Shown here: one piece after another, positions 6,942-13,931 of the stretch
Layout of the letters: every line of letters starts with the position of its first letter
How positions within the stretch are numbered: position 1 is the first letter of the stretch
Source of the DNA: a virus
DNA length: 27,485 nt
Strand: one strand, 5' to 3'
IMG/VR virus record: IMGVR_UViG_3300042301_004339
Location: 1 to 27,485 of that record
Translations under genes and position numbers: made by a program
Notes under the pieces: generated by a model
Databases searched by the model: none
Told to the model about the DNA's origin: nothing
Seen by the model: the letters and a program-made list of their open reading frames with translations, nothing else

Positions 6942-8723
6942 ATGGCACATATCAAGCCACAGGAACTAACTCGTTCCAAGATAAAGACACCTAGCGATTG
7001 GCTAGGAGTTGGTTATGAAATTACTCAATTAGTAAATACTTGGTCTGATAGAACAGACTTAGTTGCTTTGCTAGGAACAGAGGCAGGAAAAGGCGCACCT
7101 GCTTGCTTCCTACCTGCTCTCGCAGAAATAGAAGTAAATACAAAAGAAGCCTTTGGGGAAATAACAACTCCAAGTATGATTGACGATTTGACTAAGCGAA
7201 AGAACCAATACGAGTTTGCTAAGGCAGTTGGCGCAATTCGCCACGAGGCATATCACGCAAAGTTTTCAGCGTGGGATATTCCACTAGCAGGTAAGACACT
7301 AAAGCAAGATGAGTTTGAGGCTTTGATGTTGCTAGAGGAAGGTCGCATAGAAGCGTGGGGTATCAAGACCCACCCTGACGCAAAAGTTTTTCTACGAGCA
7401 AGTGCTATGGGTTTGATTATTGACGAAGCGAAAGAAGTATTTTCAGAGCAATCAACAATTCGTTCTGCTAGTTCTTTAGTTGGTTTATGCCACGCAAGAA
7501 TAATCGCAGGGTCGCTTGATGAACTCCAAGCCTTTGATTTACTTGATAAGGTCAATGGGATTTTAGGTTCTGATTTAGTTATGAAACTAAAGGAAATTAT
7601 TTACCAATTCCAAGACCACGCAATTCATACTGATATTTCTGCTTGCTATCCACTAGCGATTGAGTGGGCGAGATTGGTTCGTGAAAAGGCAGAGGAAGCA
7701 GGGGAACAACCAACCAAAGAGCAACAAGAAGCCTTTGCTGAAATGATGAGCGAAATGCTTGGTGAGATGAGCGAAAGCGTTTCTATCTCTAATGCCAATG
7801 AACTACAAGACCAAAAGCGTTCAGAGGATATGAAAGAGAGCGCAACTGCTAAAGCCAATACTTCTAAAGAGCAAAAGAAAAATGAGGAAATTGCTCGTCA
7901 AGTATTCTCAAAGAGTTCAGGTCCGGGGCAAGCAAGCACTCGCTCACAGTTAGTTGAGAAGCGAAGCCCTAATGGACAAGAACGCAATAGCGCAGTAAAA
8001 ATTGCTAAGGCTTTGGAAAGAGCAAAGTATCGTGAGCGTGGTGCGATTGAGATTGGAAGTATTGTTCCCCCCGGAAAACTAAACACTCGCAAAATTATTC
8101 AGGCAAAGGCTTTAGAACAAAAAGGTATCTTTACTCAACCAAAGGCTTTCTCAAAGAAAGTTCGTAAGCACACAGACGAACCTGAATTATCAGTTGGAGT
8201 AATGGTAGATATTTCAGGGTCAATGAGTTCTGCTATGAACCCAATGGCTTCTACTGCTTGGATTATGAGTGAGGCAGTTCGCCGAGTTCAGGGTCGTTGC
8301 GCTATGGTTTATTATGGTTCAGATGTTTTTCCAACACTAAAGGCAGGGCAACGACTAAAGGAAGTAAATGTCTATTCTGCCCCTGACGGAACTGAAAAGT
8401 TTGATAGAGCGTTCCGTGCTTTGGACGGCGCACTCAACTTACTCAATGGTGAAGGCGCAAGATTACTGGTCGTTGTATCTGACGGACATTACACAAATGA
8501 GGAAATGGAAAGCGCAAAGGCGTGGGTTGCTCGTTGCTCAAAGAACGGCGTAGCAGTTCTATGGCTACCGATTGGCGACAACGGCGCAACTGCTAAACAT
8601 ATTTGCGCTGGTGCTAACGCACAGGTCGTTGAGAACATAACCGACCCAAGTTTGTCTGCTCAAATTATCGGCAAGAACGCCGAGAAGGTTTTATCAACGG
8701 CAGGGCAAAAGTTCGTGGCGTGA
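6942..8723 (+). CDS. VWA-domain protein with N-terminal HExxH metallopeptidase-like motif
   Basis: 593 aa. The C-terminal third is a von Willebrand A domain with an intact MIDAS start DISGS (D423, S425, S427), a central ARLLVVVSDGHYT strand and a later VAVLWLPIGD strand. The N-terminal part contains IRHEAYHAKF, an HExxH zinc-site motif (H101, E102, H105), and about 27 residues later LLEEGRIEAW, which could supply the third ligand, as in the VWA/metallopeptidase (DUF2201-type) and CobT-like proteins paired with MoxR ATPases. The middle (245-345) is a charged linker rich in Glu, Lys and Gln. With the upstream MoxR gene it forms an AAA-VWA pair. Whether it is an active protease is inference; a purely chaperone-type VWA is the alternative. 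Confidence 0.85.
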   Translation: MAHIKPQELTRSKIKTPSDWLGVGYEITQLVNTWSDRTDLVALLGTEAGKGAPACFLPALAEIEVNTKEAFGEITTPSMIDDLTKRKNQYEFAKAVGAIRHEAYHAKFSAWDIPLAGKTLKQDEFEALMLLEEGRIEAWGIKTHPDAKVFLRASAMGLIIDEAKEVFSEQSTIRSASSLVGLCHARIIAGSLDELQAFDLLDKVNGILGSDLVMKLKEIIYQFQDHAIHTDISACYPLAIEWARLVREKAEEAGEQPTKEQQEAFAEMMSEMLGEMSESVSISNANELQDQKRSEDMKESATAKANTSKEQKKNEEIARQVFSKSSGPGQASTRSQLVEKRSPNGQERNSAVKIAKALERAKYRERGAIEIGSIVPPGKLNTRKIIQAKALEQKGIFTQPKAFSKKVRKHTDEPELSVGVMVDISGSMSSAMNPMASTAWIMSEAVRRVQGRCAMVYYGSDVFPTLKAGQRLKEVNVYSAPDGTEKFDRAFRALDGALNLLNGEGARLLVVVSDGHYTNEEMESAKAWVARCSKNGVAVLWLPIGDNGATAKHICAGANAQVVENITDPSLSAQIIGKNAEKVLSTAGQKFVA

Positions 8724-8795
8724 GATAACGGCAAGAGATTTCGTGGTCGGGTATCGTCCTTATTGGTGCGTGTGTCCCCCCGATTACGGATAGAG

Positions 8796-8831
8796 AAATC
8801 CCCTTCGTGTATGCGAGGGGGATTTTCTTTT
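8796..8831 (+). terminator. intrinsic terminator after the VWA gene
   Basis: AAATCCCC-t-TCG pairs with CGA-g-GGGGATTT around TGTATG, then TTTTCTTTT. Confidence 0.8.
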
Positions 8832-9205
8832 CCCCTTGCTATGTATGAAGGGGAAAAGAGTTCTATATAAGAAGGGGAAAAAAGAAGGGAGAGCTTTTCT
8901 AACGGAAGTAAAGTTTTCACTTCCACCACTCACGCAGCAGAAAAGCGAGCGTGAATTAAAAATCGTTGAGCGTAAAAAGCCCTTCAGCATTACGGAAGTG
9001 AATAACTTATTTTCCGGGTTTCAGAAAGAGTAAAAATATCCTGAACTTAGATTTTCATTTCCGAATAATGTTTTTGATGCTCCTGAAATCTACGCTCAAA
9101 AACAACTGATGAAAGAAATGAACTGAAAACTTTAGTTGCTATTGACGGGTCAAGGAAGTTCTATGATACGATTTGGGAGTAAGACCAAATGACGAAAGGA
9201 AAAAG
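8832..9205. other. non-coding stretch with tandem 20-bp elements and a third repeat copy
   Basis: Two copies of the 20-bp element lie in tandem (8839-8857 and 8863-8883). The first is part of a dyad with the upstream TTTTCCCCTT. A hairpin GGAAGT/ACTTCC follows at about 8904-8925. A weak copy of the 90-bp repeat spans 9042-9132 (TGAACTTAGATT to GAAAACTT, 83 bases apart as in the other copies). The 65-residue frame at 8836-9033 starts inside the element and is not called. Confidence 0.5.
9171..9190 (+). promoter_or_regulatory. 5' leader hairpin
   Basis: ATTTGG-GAGTAAGA-CCAAAT, close behind a possible -10 TATGAT (9162-9167). The -35 is unclear: TTGACG at 9142 is only 14 bases away. AAATGACGAAAGGA overlaps its 3' arm. 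Confidence 0.4.
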
Positions 9206-9358
9206 ATGAAATACGAAGTAGTAGTTTCAGCAAATATCAGAACTGTATGGCAAGCCGATAACGAGCAAGAGGCTCTACGGCAAGCAGAGGATTGGGTGCG
9301 ACAGGAATACGGCGACCTGATACACAAAGCCAATCTTGATGTAAGAGAACTTTCATAG
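9206..9358 (+). CDS. small hypothetical protein
   Basis: 50 aa: MKYEVVVSANIRTVWQADNE, then a helix (EALRQAEDWVRQEYGDL) and a final strand. The beta-helix-beta pattern with a VxA-xxxxEA segment recalls short phage proteins of unknown function. The ATG at 9206 is chosen for the AAAGGA six bases upstream; a six-codon frame from the leader ATG (9189) ends in a TGA overlapping this start. Confidence 0.65.
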   Translation: MKYEVVVSANIRTVWQADNEQEALRQAEDWVRQEYGDLIHKANLDVRELS

Positions 9359-9382
9359 CCTTCTATATATAAAGGGGAAAAA

Positions 9383-9850
9383 ATGCCAACGGCAGGGGAA
9401 TACGAGATTGAGTTCTTTTGGCTTGACGGAAGCGAACCTGACGGCGACCACCAAGAAAGCGTGTGGTGGGAGAAGGGTGCGGTTTGTAAAGTCGGCTTGG
9501 GGGATTTCGAGGTTACGATTTATGTAGACGGCGACACCAAGATTGAGGATAGAGAAACGGGTTCGACTTACACCAGCAGTAGTGAGTTTCCCCCGGAACT
9601 AAGAACGGATAAAGACCTTTCCGAAGCTAGTCAAGAAAACTATCCAAGACTAGAGTGGCAAAACAATTCGTGGTTTGATATTTACACAAATGACGGAGAG
9701 CATTTGGATATGGTAAATCACGAAGCAGATGAAGCCTTTGACCAAGCGTGTGAGTATTTGATTGAGCAGTTTGTAAATGTTTGTATGATTGAGAATAATC
9801 AAGTTCCACAGGTTGAGGGCAGACAAGTCGTGGTTCTTGATTTAGAATAG
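9383..9850 (+). CDS. hypothetical acidic protein
   Basis: 155 aa, strongly acidic, beginning MPTAGEYEIEFFWLDGSEPD. Beta-rich first half with an aromatic WW pair, helical end (EAFDQACEYLIEQFVNVCM). Not recognised. The 20-bp element immediately upstream supplies the Shine-Dalgarno directly: AAGGGG lies five bases before the ATG, with no separate promoter, so it is probably read from the 9206 unit. Confidence 0.7.
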   Translation: MPTAGEYEIEFFWLDGSEPDGDHQESVWWEKGAVCKVGLGDFEVTIYVDGDTKIEDRETGSTYTSSSEFPPELRTDKDLSEASQENYPRLEWQNNSWFDIYTNDGEHLDMVNHEADEAFDQACEYLIEQFVNVCMIENNQVPQVEGRQVVVLDLE

Positions 9851-9895
9851 TTCTATGATAGAATTTACCCCATACTACATAGGAAGGGGAAAAAA

Positions 9896-10390
9896 ATTCA
9901 TTGTGTCCAATTACTCTTGGTTGAGGCAGATACCCACCAAGAAGCAATAAGTAATGTTGAGAGCAGACTAGAGGAAGCAGATTGGTCTGATTGGTCTACT
10001 GTTGGTGGGCGTTGGGAAGGTATGTTCGGAGATGATGAACCTACTAATGCGCTGAACTACGCTAATGACCCTGAAGTATTTATGAAGTGGGTAAATACTT
10101 TTTCCGAGTATCGCCATACTCATATGAAAGAAGCTCTTACTGCTTTTGAGAAAGAGGGAAAAACTTTAGGAGAAGTTATAGATACTTATGACCCAAGAAT
10201 AAATAACTTTGATTTAGGTATGGTCGGCTACTACATAAGGAAGGTTGGAACTTTACTTGCTGACTATTGGAATAACGATAGTGCGATTTGGGATTTAGAG
10301 GCAGGAACAGGAAGTCTTGCTTATCTTATGGAGAGAATAGAAAAAGAACCCAAAAAACAATTTGCGGTTATTGTTGATTTCCACCACTAA
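9896..10390 (+). CDS. hypothetical protein, apparent ATT start
   Basis: 164 aa if started at ATT 9896 (IHCVQLLLVEADTHQEAISN onwards). AAGGGG of the 20-bp element ends six bases before this ATT, the same geometry as the ATG of the 9383 gene. The first ordinary start in frame is TTG 9917, 27 bases from that Shine-Dalgarno, and it would remove the first strand of an apparent strand-helix unit (VQLLLVEADTHQEAISNVES). Later features are DWSDWSTVGGRW and a helical C-terminus. Related short phage proteins carry a similar xLVEAxxxEEA ... GGRW arrangement (recollection). The start is the uncertain point. Confidence 0.65.
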   Translation: MHCVQLLLVEADTHQEAISNVESRLEEADWSDWSTVGGRWEGMFGDDEPTNALNYANDPEVFMKWVNTFSEYRHTHMKEALTAFEKEGKTLGEVIDTYDPRINNFDLGMVGYYIRKVGTLLADYWNNDSAIWDLEAGTGSLAYLMERIEKEPKKQFAVIVDFHH

Positions 10391-10402
10391 AAAGAGTAGA
10401 AT
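10374..10402 (+). promoter_or_regulatory. promoter for the 10431-11031 operon
   Basis: TTGATT (10374-10379), 17-base spacer, TAGAAT (10397-10402). The -35 lies inside the end of the previous gene. No CAGGAAAGT box. Confidence 0.6.
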
Positions 10403-10430
10403 AAAGATACCGAACAGAAAGGGAAAATAA

Positions 10431-10670
10431 ATGACGGCTTTCGGTGAAATGGTAAAGAACACAACTTACATTGTGGAAACTCCAAAATGTTTTGTGTGTG
10501 GAGATTACGGGCAAGTAGAAGTTCCTATGGAAGGTTTCCTAGTTAGACAATTAGGCGGTCTTATCCAAGAGGCTTATCCCGATTTAGATTTAGGCTTGCG
10601 TGAGCAAATGATTTCAGGCACGCACCCTGCTTGCTGGGAAAAGACATACGGAAAGTGTGAAACGGCGTGA
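10431..10670 (+). CDS. zinc-ribbon-like small protein
   Basis: 79 aa with CFVC (C20, C23) followed by a helix and a second pair of cysteines (C68, C76), so it may bind one zinc. Otherwise not recognised. GGGAAAATAAATG places a weak Shine-Dalgarno. It is the first gene of a three-gene operon joined by overlaps: its stop shares GTGA with the next start. Confidence 0.7.
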   Translation: MTAFGEMVKNTTYIVETPKCFVCGDYGQVEVPMEGFLVRQLGGLIQEAYPDLDLGLREQMISGTHPACWEKTYGKCETA

Positions 10671-10828
10671 GAACTAAAAAGGAAGTCCGCAGAGATGTAA
10701 GAGAACAAGCCGAACAGATTATGTATTTTGAGGCGAGTATGCCCGACATAGACAAGGCAACAAAGATGTTAGCCGAACGGCTAGAGAGTATTTATTATGC
10801 TGGATACCACGATTGCGAGGATAAATAA
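10667..10828 (+). CDS. small helical protein, GTG start
   Basis: 53 aa: MRTKKEVRRDVREQAEQIMY to YAGYHDCEDK. Almost wholly helical and charged, with no recognised family. The start overlaps the previous stop (GTGA) and its stop overlaps the next start (TAATG), which is good evidence of translation as the middle gene of the operon. Confidence 0.65.
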   Translation: MRTKKEVRRDVREQAEQIMYFEASMPDIDKATKMLAERLESIYYAGYHDCEDK

Positions 10829-11031
10829 TGTTTTTCAACGGATTTACTTTACTAATGATGATTGTTGGTGGTGCGATTGGTTTCGGACTTTCCCGACTAT
10901 TCATAGACACTCAATACCTAGTTGAGAGATTGTCTGCCAGAGTTGGATACGAATACGACAACGAAGGACAGATTGTTATTTACACAGGTCTTTATGATGA
11001 TGAGCAGGAGATTTACGCAGAAGGCTATTGA
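10828..11031 (+). CDS. small single-pass membrane protein
   Basis: 67 aa. Residues 3-24 (FNGFTLLMMIVGGAIGFGLSRL) form one membrane helix, followed by a mainly acidic tail (YEYDNEGQIVIYTGLYDDEQEIYAEGY). No known family. It is the last gene of the operon and is followed by a reverse-oriented 20-bp element (11038-11058). Confidence 0.65.
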   Translation: MFFNGFTLLMMIVGGAIGFGLSRLFIDTQYLVERLSARVGYEYDNEGQIVIYTGLYDDEQEIYAEGY

Positions 11032-11080
11032 CCCTTGTTTTTTCCCCCTTATACATAGAGCGACACGAAAAGGTTTGGAT

Positions 11081-11109
11081 TTGCGAAAGGCAGGAAAGTA
11101 GGCTATTAT
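11081..11109 (+). promoter_or_regulatory. CAGGAAAGT-type promoter for the 11167 gene
   Basis: TTGCGA, 17-base spacer carrying CAGGAAAGT four bases before TATTAT (11104-11109). Confidence 0.7.
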
Positions 11110-11113
11110 TTTC

Positions 11114-11137
11114 TTACTAGGCAATCACGCTTAGTAA
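11114..11137 (+). promoter_or_regulatory. 5' leader hairpin
   Basis: TTACTA pairs with TAGTAA, with an inner GC/GC pair, five bases after the -10. The AAATGACGAAA box overlaps its end. Confidence 0.5.
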
Positions 11138-11166
11138 ATGACGAAACGAAAGGTAGGAAGTAGCCA

Positions 11167-11601
11167 ATGGCTAGCACTATCAAAACAAGCACCACAGCCA
11201 CAACCAAAAAGGTTGCTGGTAAGACAATCAAAACAGTTGTTGATGAAACAACAGTTAGCGCAACAAGTGAAGTTCTTTCACTTGATAAGAGCAAGAAAAA
11301 GGCAGAAGCCTTGATTGCTGAATTGGTTAGATTGCGTGAAGCAATTACCGATTTGGAAAAGGAAAAGACAGAAGCCACAGAAGCGATTTATGCGCTTATG
11401 GGTTGGGAAAAAGTCTTGATTGGCGATACCGAAAAATGGGTCGGCGTTGCTACAAAGGGAACAATAAATGGCGGAACACGAATTACAATCGGACAACGCT
11501 CACGCACAGATGTAAATAAGAAACTACTAGAAGCAGATTTCCCTGAAGTCTTTGCCAAGACTAAAGTGGAAACTACTTACACAGTAGTATCTACTAAATA
11601 G
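11167..11601 (+). CDS. coiled-coil hypothetical protein
   Basis: 144 aa. A Thr/Lys-rich N-terminus (1-38) precedes a coiled coil (about 40-75, KKKAEALIAELVRLREAITD onwards) and a beta-rich C-terminus with GGTRITIGQRSRTDVNKKLL and LEADFPEVFAKTKVETTYTV. Many actinophages carry similar coiled-coil proteins of unknown role; I cannot name the family. Possible resemblance to phage Gam-like nuclease inhibitors was considered, with no motif to support it. It has its own promoter, leader hairpin and terminator, so it is a single-gene unit. Confidence 0.75.
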   Translation: MASTIKTSTTATTKKVAGKTIKTVVDETTVSATSEVLSLDKSKKKAEALIAELVRLREAITDLEKEKTEATEAIYALMGWEKVLIGDTEKWVGVATKGTINGGTRITIGQRSRTDVNKKLLEADFPEVFAKTKVETTYTVVSTK

Positions 11602-11619
11602 ACAATCCCTAGTCGGCAC

Positions 11620-11655
11620 GAACCCCTTGCGAAAGCAGGGGGTTTTTGCTTTTTC
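11620..11655 (+). terminator. intrinsic terminator
   Basis: AACCCCtTGC-GAAA-GCAgGGGGTT with a T-rich tail that runs into TTTTCCCC, the inverted half of the next 20-bp element (11662-11682). Confidence 0.8.
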
Positions 11656-11700
11656 CCCTATCTATGTATAAAGGGGAAAAAATAAAACGGCACGAGGTTG

Positions 11701-11729
11701 TAGAAAAAGTCAGTAAGGCTTGGTAGAAT
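11701..11729 (+). promoter_or_regulatory. CAGGAAAGT-type promoter for the 11774 unit
   Basis: TAGAAA, 17-base spacer with the variant box CAGTAAGGC four bases before TAGAAT (11724-11729). Confidence 0.65.
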
Positions 11730-11735
11730 AGAGTT

Positions 11736-11752
11736 GTTAGCAAGGGGCTAAC
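11736..11752 (+). promoter_or_regulatory. 5' leader hairpin with AAGGG loop
   Basis: GTTAGC-AAGGG-GCTAAC begins six bases after the -10, so at or next to the first transcribed base. Confidence 0.7.
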
Positions 11753-11773
11753 GGCTAGGGAAAAGGAAATCAA

Positions 11774-11908
11774 ATGAAAGATGTATGGACTTCAGCAGTA
11801 AGCGCAGAGATGACTAAGGGAATGACGGGTGATGAGATAGAAATGCTTATCGCTGATTTAGATGATGCGGTAATGCTAGTTTGCCAAGACTACGGAATAG
11901 AGGGGTAA
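11774..11908 (+). CDS. small acidic hypothetical protein
   Basis: 44 aa: MKDVWTSAVSAEMTKGMTGD, then a helix (EIEMLIADLDDAVMLVCQDY). Not recognised. AAAAGGA lies upstream of the ATG. It is preceded by a promoter and a leader hairpin, and the next gene starts four bases after its stop, so it is the first gene of a two-gene unit. Confidence 0.65.
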   Translation: MKDVWTSAVSAEMTKGMTGDEIEMLIADLDDAVMLVCQDYGIEG

Positions 11909-11912
11909 ATAA

Positions 11913-12236
11913 ATGAGAGCAGAAAAGTATTACTCAACGGGGCAAGACCTAACTATCTCAATAACAGAAATCAAGGCGAGCAGTATGGAAGAAGCCGAAG
12001 CGGTCATACAAAGGTTCATAGATGAAATCGGCAAGGTGATGACGGACGAGGTTCGTTGGGACGAAGCGGATTGGACTATTCAGGAAAACACTATGAACGC
12101 AGAAGGAACGGGTTACGAAGTAACGAACGAGGGAGTTCCAAATTACTACGAGATGAGTGATGTAGAAGCGGACGCCGATACGCTTGCGAGCGCAGGACAC
12201 GGAACGGACGAGGACTACGGATACTACGGAGATTAG
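11913..12236 (+). CDS. hypothetical acidic protein
   Basis: 107 aa. A strand-helix-strand N-terminus (LTISITEIKASSMEEAEAVI, then QRFIDEIG) recalls the xxAxSxEEAxxxI pattern in several phage proteins of this window (9206, 9896). The C-terminus is acidic and Tyr/Gly-rich. The Shine-Dalgarno GAGGGG lies at the end of the previous gene. Function unknown. Confidence 0.7.
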   Translation: MRAEKYYSTGQDLTISITEIKASSMEEAEAVIQRFIDEIGKVMTDEVRWDEADWTIQENTMNAEGTGYEVTNEGVPNYYEMSDVEADADTLASAGHGTDEDYGYYGD

Positions 12237-12251
12237 ATTGTTATTTCCGGG

Positions 12252-12290
12252 CCCCGCAGATGTAAAACTATTTTCGTTTGCGGGGTTTTC
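12252..12290 (+). terminator. intrinsic terminator
   Basis: CCCCGCA pairs with TGCGGGG, with an inner AAAAC/TTTTC-type extension, then TTTTCCCC, which merges with the next 20-bp element (12297-12317). Confidence 0.7.
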
Positions 12291-12325
12291 CCCTATCTAT
12301 GTATGAAGGGGAAAAAATGAAAGTA

Positions 12326-12354
12326 TTGAAAAAGGCAGGTAAGTAAAGTAGAAT
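12326..12354 (+). promoter_or_regulatory. CAGGAAAGT-type promoter for the 12386 gene
   Basis: TTGAAA, 17-base spacer with CAGGTAAGT four bases before TAGAAT (12349-12354). Confidence 0.75.
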
Positions 12355-12385
12355 AGAGATAACGGCTAGCACTAGGGAGATAAAA

Positions 12386-12529
12386 ATGGCTTGTGAGGAC
12401 TTTCCTTGTTGCGGACACGAAATGGGTGATTGCGAAGGACACCTATACGGTTCGGACGAAGCAATAAAAGCAAGAGTCATAGCAAAGATGAGAAGTGATA
12501 AATACGACTCATACTATGACGAGGACTAG
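12386..12529 (+). CDS. cysteine-rich mini protein
   Basis: 47 aa, beginning MACEDFPCCGHEMGDCEGH. Four cysteines and two histidines within 19 residues (C3, C8, C9, C16, H11, H19) suggest a zinc site; the start resembles short actinophage proteins beginning MACEDxPCCGH (recollection). The rest is a charged helix and an acidic DYDSYYDED-like tail. CTAGGGAG lies before the ATG. It has its own promoter and terminator. Confidence 0.75.
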   Translation: MACEDFPCCGHEMGDCEGHLYGSDEAIKARVIAKMRSDKYDSYYDED

Positions 12530-12535
12530 ATTGAG

Positions 12536-12562
12536 AAGCCCCCGCTACGGCGGGGGTTTTTC
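12536..12562 (+). terminator. intrinsic terminator
   Basis: AAGCCCCCGC-TACG-GCGGGGG then TTTTT; the 20-bp element (12562-12582) starts at its last base. Confidence 0.85.
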
Positions 12563-12589
12563 TATGTATAAAGGGGAAAAAAGAAATAC

Positions 12590-12618
12590 TTGAAAAAGGC
12601 AGGGAAGTGGAGTATTAT
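12590..12618 (+). promoter_or_regulatory. CAGGAAAGT-type promoter for the 12670 gene
   Basis: TTGAAA, 17-base spacer with CAGGGAAGT four bases before TATTAT (12613-12618). Confidence 0.75.
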
Positions 12619-12626
12619 TATCTCAA

Positions 12627-12667
12627 CGGCAAATCATTAGGGATAAGCCGATTGTTCTAGGGAGAAC
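12627..12667 (+). promoter_or_regulatory. tandem leader hairpins, both with TAGGGA in the loop
   Basis: CGGC/GCCG (12627-12650) encloses a loop containing TTAGGGA. GTTC-TAGGGA-GAAC (12654-12667) presents the Shine-Dalgarno itself in its loop, two bases before the start codon. Confidence 0.55.
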
Positions 12668-12669
12668 AA

Positions 12670-13056
12670 ATGAATAACTCAGACAAAATGACGGTTACCA
12701 AAACGGTAACTTTCACAGTAGGCGAGTTGTGGGAAGCCGTCTTTGGTTCAGACGGCGCAGGAATGGTTCACTGGTCTACCGAAATCAGAAATGAAAACGG
12801 CGAGGACATTGACTTATGGATTGACGATGCTAACGGTGAGTCAGTTACAAATCCACAGAACTTCCGAGTCTATGAAGATGAAGAAGAGAAGTGGCACGAT
12901 GTATCTCTTGAGAAGCTTCGTGAAGGATTCGAGAAGGCTATGATTGAAAACGCAACTCATTGTGGCGGTCACACACTTGACCTTGAAGATAACGACGCTT
13001 GCTTCGGCGACATCGTAATTCAGTATGCGGTATTCGGAGAACTAATCTACGGATAA
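12670..13056 (+). CDS. conserved phage hypothetical protein
   Basis: 128 aa. Motifs FTVGELWEAVFGSDG and HWSTEIRNENGEDIDLW recall a conserved actinophage group with a G-E-L-W-x-A-x-F-G core followed by a Trp-rich strand (recollection). The C-terminus is acidic, with HCGGHTLDLEDNDACFGDIV. No known function. Translation should depend on the hairpin directly before the ATG (12654-12667). Confidence 0.75.
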   Translation: MNNSDKMTVTKTVTFTVGELWEAVFGSDGAGMVHWSTEIRNENGEDIDLWIDDANGESVTNPQNFRVYEDEEEKWHDVSLEKLREGFEKAMIENATHCGGHTLDLEDNDACFGDIVIQYAVFGELIYG

Positions 13057-13068
13057 CAAAAGTAAAGA

Positions 13069-13107
13069 GAAGCCCCTTGCTAAATGGCGAGGGGTTTCTT
13101 TTTTTCT
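13069..13107 (+). terminator. intrinsic terminator
   Basis: GAAGCCCCTTGC pairs with GCGAGGGGTTTC, then a T-run; the 20-bp element follows (13113-13133). Confidence 0.8.
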
Positions 13108-13217
13108 CCCTACTATGTATGAAGGGGAAAAAAGAAAACGGGAAGAGATACTGGCCGGGAAATAAGTATCTATGATAAAATTGGATTGTCGTTCAACAAC
13201 TAGGGAAAGGAAAAAGA

Positions 13218-13679
13218 ATGACTTCAGCAGTAAAAGAAAAAGAGGCTTACTGGGAGATTGAACTAAGTAGCGATTGCCGTTGCTTCGATTGTAATGATTG
13301 TGGCGTGGGGTATGTCCGTTATGAAGATGACCAAAAGTGTGAAGAGTGCGACAAAGAACTAACACCTTCAGATTCTTGCTTCGCTTGCTGGGACGATAGT
13401 AAAAGTAGTTTCTATGATGCGCTTGAAGCGTGGCGAGGTAAAGTCGGCGTTACTTGGGACTTGGTCCGTATCGACGGCGTTGGCTTGGGTTGGAACAAAG
13501 ATAGCGGATACGCCGTAAAGAAATTCAAAGAAGTATTGGAAGCACTAACTATCAGAGGCGACTTCCGTATTACCGCTACTTGGGACGGCGCCACTACCTT
13601 TACCGCAAGCCGGGCGAGCCACGATGAACCAACGGGTGGGGCACGATTCACTTTCACACTAATGAGAGAGGAGGACTAA
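13218..13679 (+). CDS. zinc-finger hypothetical protein
   Basis: 153 aa. The N-terminal 60 residues hold eight cysteines (20, 22, 25, 28, 41, 44, 54, 57) in CxC, CxxC and CxxC spacing, enough for two zinc ribbons. The C-terminal half is a separate small alpha/beta domain (FYDALEAWRGKVGVTWDLVR, then a YAVKKFKEVLEAL helix and two strands). No family recognised; a DNA- or RNA-binding role would fit. The upstream -10 (TATGATAAAAT, 13171-13181) has no convincing -35. GGGAAAGGAAAAAGAATG gives the Shine-Dalgarno. Confidence 0.75.
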   Translation: MTSAVKEKEAYWEIELSSDCRCFDCNDCGVGYVRYEDDQKCEECDKELTPSDSCFACWDDSKSSFYDALEAWRGKVGVTWDLVRIDGVGLGWNKDSGYAVKKFKEVLEALTIRGDFRITATWDGATTFTASRASHDEPTGGARFTFTLMREED

Positions 13680-13680
13680 A

Positions 13681-13824
13681 GTGGAAAGAGATTACTTGAG
13701 TATTCTTATGGAGTGGCATCCCGATGGAAGTTTTTCGGAAGATGACTTGTGGGAAGCAATAGCGGAGTCACACGGCGTTGATGTAAGCGAGATAAGTGAT
13801 AGGGACTTGACTGAGTTTATCTAA
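13681..13824 (+). CDS. small acidic protein, GTG start
   Basis: 47 aa: MERDYLSILMEWHPDGSFSE onwards. Acidic and helical, not recognised. GAGAGGAGG at the end of the upstream gene is a strong Shine-Dalgarno for GTG 13681, one base after the previous stop, so the two are translationally coupled. The 20-bp element (13827-13847) begins two bases after its stop, without a terminator. Confidence 0.7.
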   Translation: MERDYLSILMEWHPDGSFSEDDLWEAIAESHGVDVSEISDRDLTEFI

Positions 13825-13865
13825 ATCTATATATGAAGGGGAAAAAAGAAATCTAACGGATGTCG

Positions 13866-13894
13866 TTGGAAAAGTCAGTGAAGTAGGATAAAAT
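13866..13894 (+). promoter_or_regulatory. CAGGAAAGT-type promoter for the 13932 gene
   Basis: TTGGAA, 17-base spacer with CAGTGAAGT four bases before TAAAAT (13889-13894). Confidence 0.7.
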
Positions 13895-13931
13895 TAATAC
13901 ACCACTAGGGAAACAGAAAGGGGGAACCAAA

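Noticed and set aside
8836-9033. 65-residue plus-strand frame after the VWA gene
   Set aside because: Its start lies inside the 20-bp element and it translates two element copies; composition is that of the repeats.
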